Assembly: GCF_000007905.1 (NCBI RefSeq)
Contig: NC_004917.1
Coordinates: 1,550,001-1,614,000, forward strand
Length of the DNA stretch: 64,000 nucleotides
Reading direction: 5' to 3'
DNA from: Helicobacter hepaticus ATCC 51449
Lineage (GTDB): Bacteria > Campylobacterota > Campylobacteria > Campylobacterales > Helicobacteraceae
Positions 62,194 to 64,000 of this stretch are shown piece by piece. The position numbers and the translations under genes are program-made. The notes under the pieces were generated by a model. The model was not told the DNA's origin, made no database searches, and was given only the letters and a program-made list of their open reading frames with translations. Every line of letters begins with the position of its first letter. Position 1 is the stretch's first letter.

Positions 62194-63993
62194 ATGATAA
62201 AAATCACAGAAAATAGTTTGCGAGATGGACACCAGTCGCTTTTGGCTACTCGTATGCGCACGCAAGATTTGCTTGAGGCAGCAAAGATTTTTGATTCTAT
62301 TGGCTTTCATAGCGTAGAAGTATGGGGTGGGGCAACTTATGATACTTGCTTACGCTATCTTAAAGAAGACCCTTTTGAACGTTTGAATGAGTTTAAAAAA
62401 GTTTTTGTAAAAACGCCATTGCAAATGCTTCTAAGAGGACAGAATCTTATAGGCTATCGGCATTATGCTGATGATGTGGTTGAGGAATTTGTAAGGCTTT
62501 CAAGTGAAGCAGGTATGGATATTTTTAGAATCTTTGATGCCTTTAATGATGCTCGTAATCTTAGAGTTTCTATTGAGAGCGTGAAAAAATATGGCAAACA
62601 CGCACAAGGTGCAATTTGTTATACAACTTCTCCTGTGCATACAATTTCAAGCTTTGTAGATTATGCAAAAGAGCTTGTAGAAATGGGTTGTGATTCTATT
62701 GCAATTAAGGATATGGCGGGTTTGCTTACGCCATTTACAGCGTATGATTTGGTAAAAGCACTCAAAGAAGAGCTAGGTGTATATCTATGTTTACATACGC
62801 ACTCAACCGCAGGGTTTGCATTTGGAGCACATTTGAAAGCAGTAGAGGCTGGAGTTGATGTGTTAGATTTAGCAAATTCAGCTTTAAGTGAAGGCACAAG
62901 CCACCCTTGCACACAATCTATGGTCGCTACACTTAGAGGGACAAAATGGGATACTAAGCTTGATATAGCCTCTATGGAGATAGCAGCAGAGATTTTGCGC
63001 AAAAACCGCCGTAAATATAAAAAATTTGAATCTCAATATAATCAAATTGATACGCGTGTGCTTGTCAATCAGATTCCAGGTGGTATGATTTCAAATATGG
63101 CAAATCAACTCAAAGAACAAAATGCTCTTGATAGAATGGAAGAAGTAATGCAGGAGATTCCAAATGTGCGGGCGGATTTTGGTTATGTGCCTTTGGTAAC
63201 ACCTTCAAGTCAGATTGTTGGCACTCAAGCAGTGCTTAATGTGCTTATGGGAGAGCGATATAAGACTATTACAACGGAAACGCGCAACGTAATTAAGGGG
63301 CTATATGGTCGCACACCAGCACCTTTAAATGAAATGTTAGTAAAAAAAGTTTTAAGCGAGGGTGAAGATATTGTTCGTGTGCGCCCTGCGGATTTACTCT
63401 CTCCTGAACTTAAAAAAGCAAAAGAAGAAAGTGCAGGATTTGCTAAGAGTGCGCAAGATGTTATATCTTATGCAATGTTTGGGACTATTGCGCAAACGTT
63501 TTTGCAAGAGCGCAATGCTAATGCGCTTAACCCCGAGCCTTTGGAATCATATGAAGAAAAATGTGATGATAAATTACCTAAAGAGTTTGAGATTGTTGTC
63601 AATGGAGAGCACTATGCGATTAAAATTGAGGGGAGTGGCGAAAAAACAGATGAGGTGCGTCCATTTTTTATACGTGTTGATGGGGAGCTTAAGGAGGTAT
63701 TTGTTGAGAGTATTTCCACTCCTTTGGGGGGAAAGGTTATCAAGGAGCAAAAAGCAGGTGCTTTGCCTCAAGCAACTGCACCCGGCCACGCTAAATCTCC
63801 GATGCCCGGCACACTTACAAAACTTAAAGTGAAAGTAGGCGATAAAGTTAAACAAGGCGATACTCTAGCCATTGTAGAAGCTATGAAAATGGAGAATGAG
63901 GTGCTTTCTCCTATTGATGGTGTAGTTAAAGAAATTTATGCAACTCAAGGAGCGCAAATAGGGAGCGATGTGGCAATTATGCTTCTTGGATAA
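62194..63993 (+). CDS. pycB: Biotin-dependent pyruvate carboxylase subunit B / oxaloacetate decarboxylase alpha
   Basis: The 599-residue protein combines an HMGL-like carboxyltransferase domain (about residues 3-275, with SLRDGHQSLLATRMRT and the metal-ligand pair in CLHTHSTAGFAFG), a conserved carboxylase domain (about 295-460) and a C-terminal biotinyl domain (about 530-599) with the biotinylated Lys565 in VEAMKMENEV. In Campylobacter, PycB pairs with PycA (biotin carboxylase) to make oxaloacetate from pyruvate. No pycA and no membrane beta/gamma subunits are in the window, so the direction is inferred. The gene is complete. Confidence 0.9.
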   Translation: MIKITENSLRDGHQSLLATRMRTQDLLEAAKIFDSIGFHSVEVWGGATYDTCLRYLKEDPFERLNEFKKVFVKTPLQMLLRGQNLIGYRHYADDVVEEFVRLSSEAGMDIFRIFDAFNDARNLRVSIESVKKYGKHAQGAICYTTSPVHTISSFVDYAKELVEMGCDSIAIKDMAGLLTPFTAYDLVKALKEELGVYLCLHTHSTAGFAFGAHLKAVEAGVDVLDLANSALSEGTSHPCTQSMVATLRGTKWDTKLDIASMEIAAEILRKNRRKYKKFESQYNQIDTRVLVNQIPGGMISNMANQLKEQNALDRMEEVMQEIPNVRADFGYVPLVTPSSQIVGTQAVLNVLMGERYKTITTETRNVIKGLYGRTPAPLNEMLVKKVLSEGEDIVRVRPADLLSPELKKAKEESAGFAKSAQDVISYAMFGTIAQTFLQERNANALNPEPLESYEEKCDDKLPKEFEIVVNGEHYAIKIEGSGEKTDEVRPFFIRVDGELKEVFVESISTPLGGKVIKEQKAGALPQATAPGHAKSPMPGTLTKLKVKVGDKVKQGDTLAIVEAMKMENEVLSPIDGVVKEIYATQGAQIGSDVAIMLLG

Positions 63994-64000
63994 CAATAAG

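Overview
The window looks like chromosomal DNA of an enterohepatic Helicobacter, most like H. hepaticus. The DNA is AT-rich. Gene content and order repeatedly match H. pylori blocks as I remember them: gyrA-(HP0702)-flgR, cbpA-hspR-rarA, addA-nhaA-yajC-secD-secF-(HP1548), crdR-crdS-dnaB-comEC-ubiA, cvpA-lysS-glyA-(HP0184/0185), a HP0578-HP0580-like cluster and terC-corA. No search was run, so the species call is inference from gene content. I saw no rRNA, tRNA, insertion sequence, prophage or CRISPR array. No stretch without a gene exceeds about 300 bases.

Layout. 1-2.2 kb: the tail of an upstream gene, an enoyl-ACP-reductase-like SDR and apolipoprotein N-acyltransferase. 2.3-7.1 kb: an outer membrane protein, a TPR/GT9-like protein, an alanine/glycine:cation symporter with a G9 tract inside the gene, and a LysE exporter. 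7.2-12.1 kb: gyrA, a periplasmic protein and the flagellar sigma-54 activator flgR. 12.1-17.7 kb, minus strand: two tandem CNNM/CBS membrane proteins, then a heat-shock operon (cbpA, hspR, rarA, outer membrane protein) behind a promoter with an HspR-type HAIR site. 17.8-30.1 kb: addA, two tandem nhaA genes, yajC-secD-secF, a small membrane protein and two lipoprotein-like genes. 30.1-38.7 kb: a hotdog thioesterase, flagellin flaA with a sigma-28 promoter, a TSUP permease, a Cys/Lys-rich periplasmic protein, a CrdRS-like two-component system, dnaB and comEC. 38.6-46.5 kb, minus strand: cvpA-lysS-glyA-DUF1882-SPOR followed by wbpB-wbpD-wbpA for an acetamido-uronic acid sugar. 46.6-49.8 kb: the UbiA-type prenyltransferase of menaquinone synthesis, two genus-specific proteins and an aminotransferase.

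49.8-55.5 kb is the most interesting part. It is a cell-surface cluster with a sialidase-like protein and a small membrane partner (resembling the two-component Kdo hydrolase of Helicobacter/Francisella), an LTA-synthase-like sulfatase-fold enzyme, an MnmD-like methyltransferase and an outer membrane protein. The sialidase-like gene carries a C11 tract that is in frame only at the present length. The outer membrane protein has a G19 tract in its promoter region. Together with the G9 tract in the symporter, these are three candidate slippage switches acting on envelope functions.

55.5-64 kb: terC and corA on the minus strand, then pgsA, rseP, a YggS-type PLP protein, a cytochrome c'-like small protein, a DUF3298-type lipoprotein, yaaA and pycB. 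Most genes lie in tight, often overlapping operons (ATGA and TAATG junctions).
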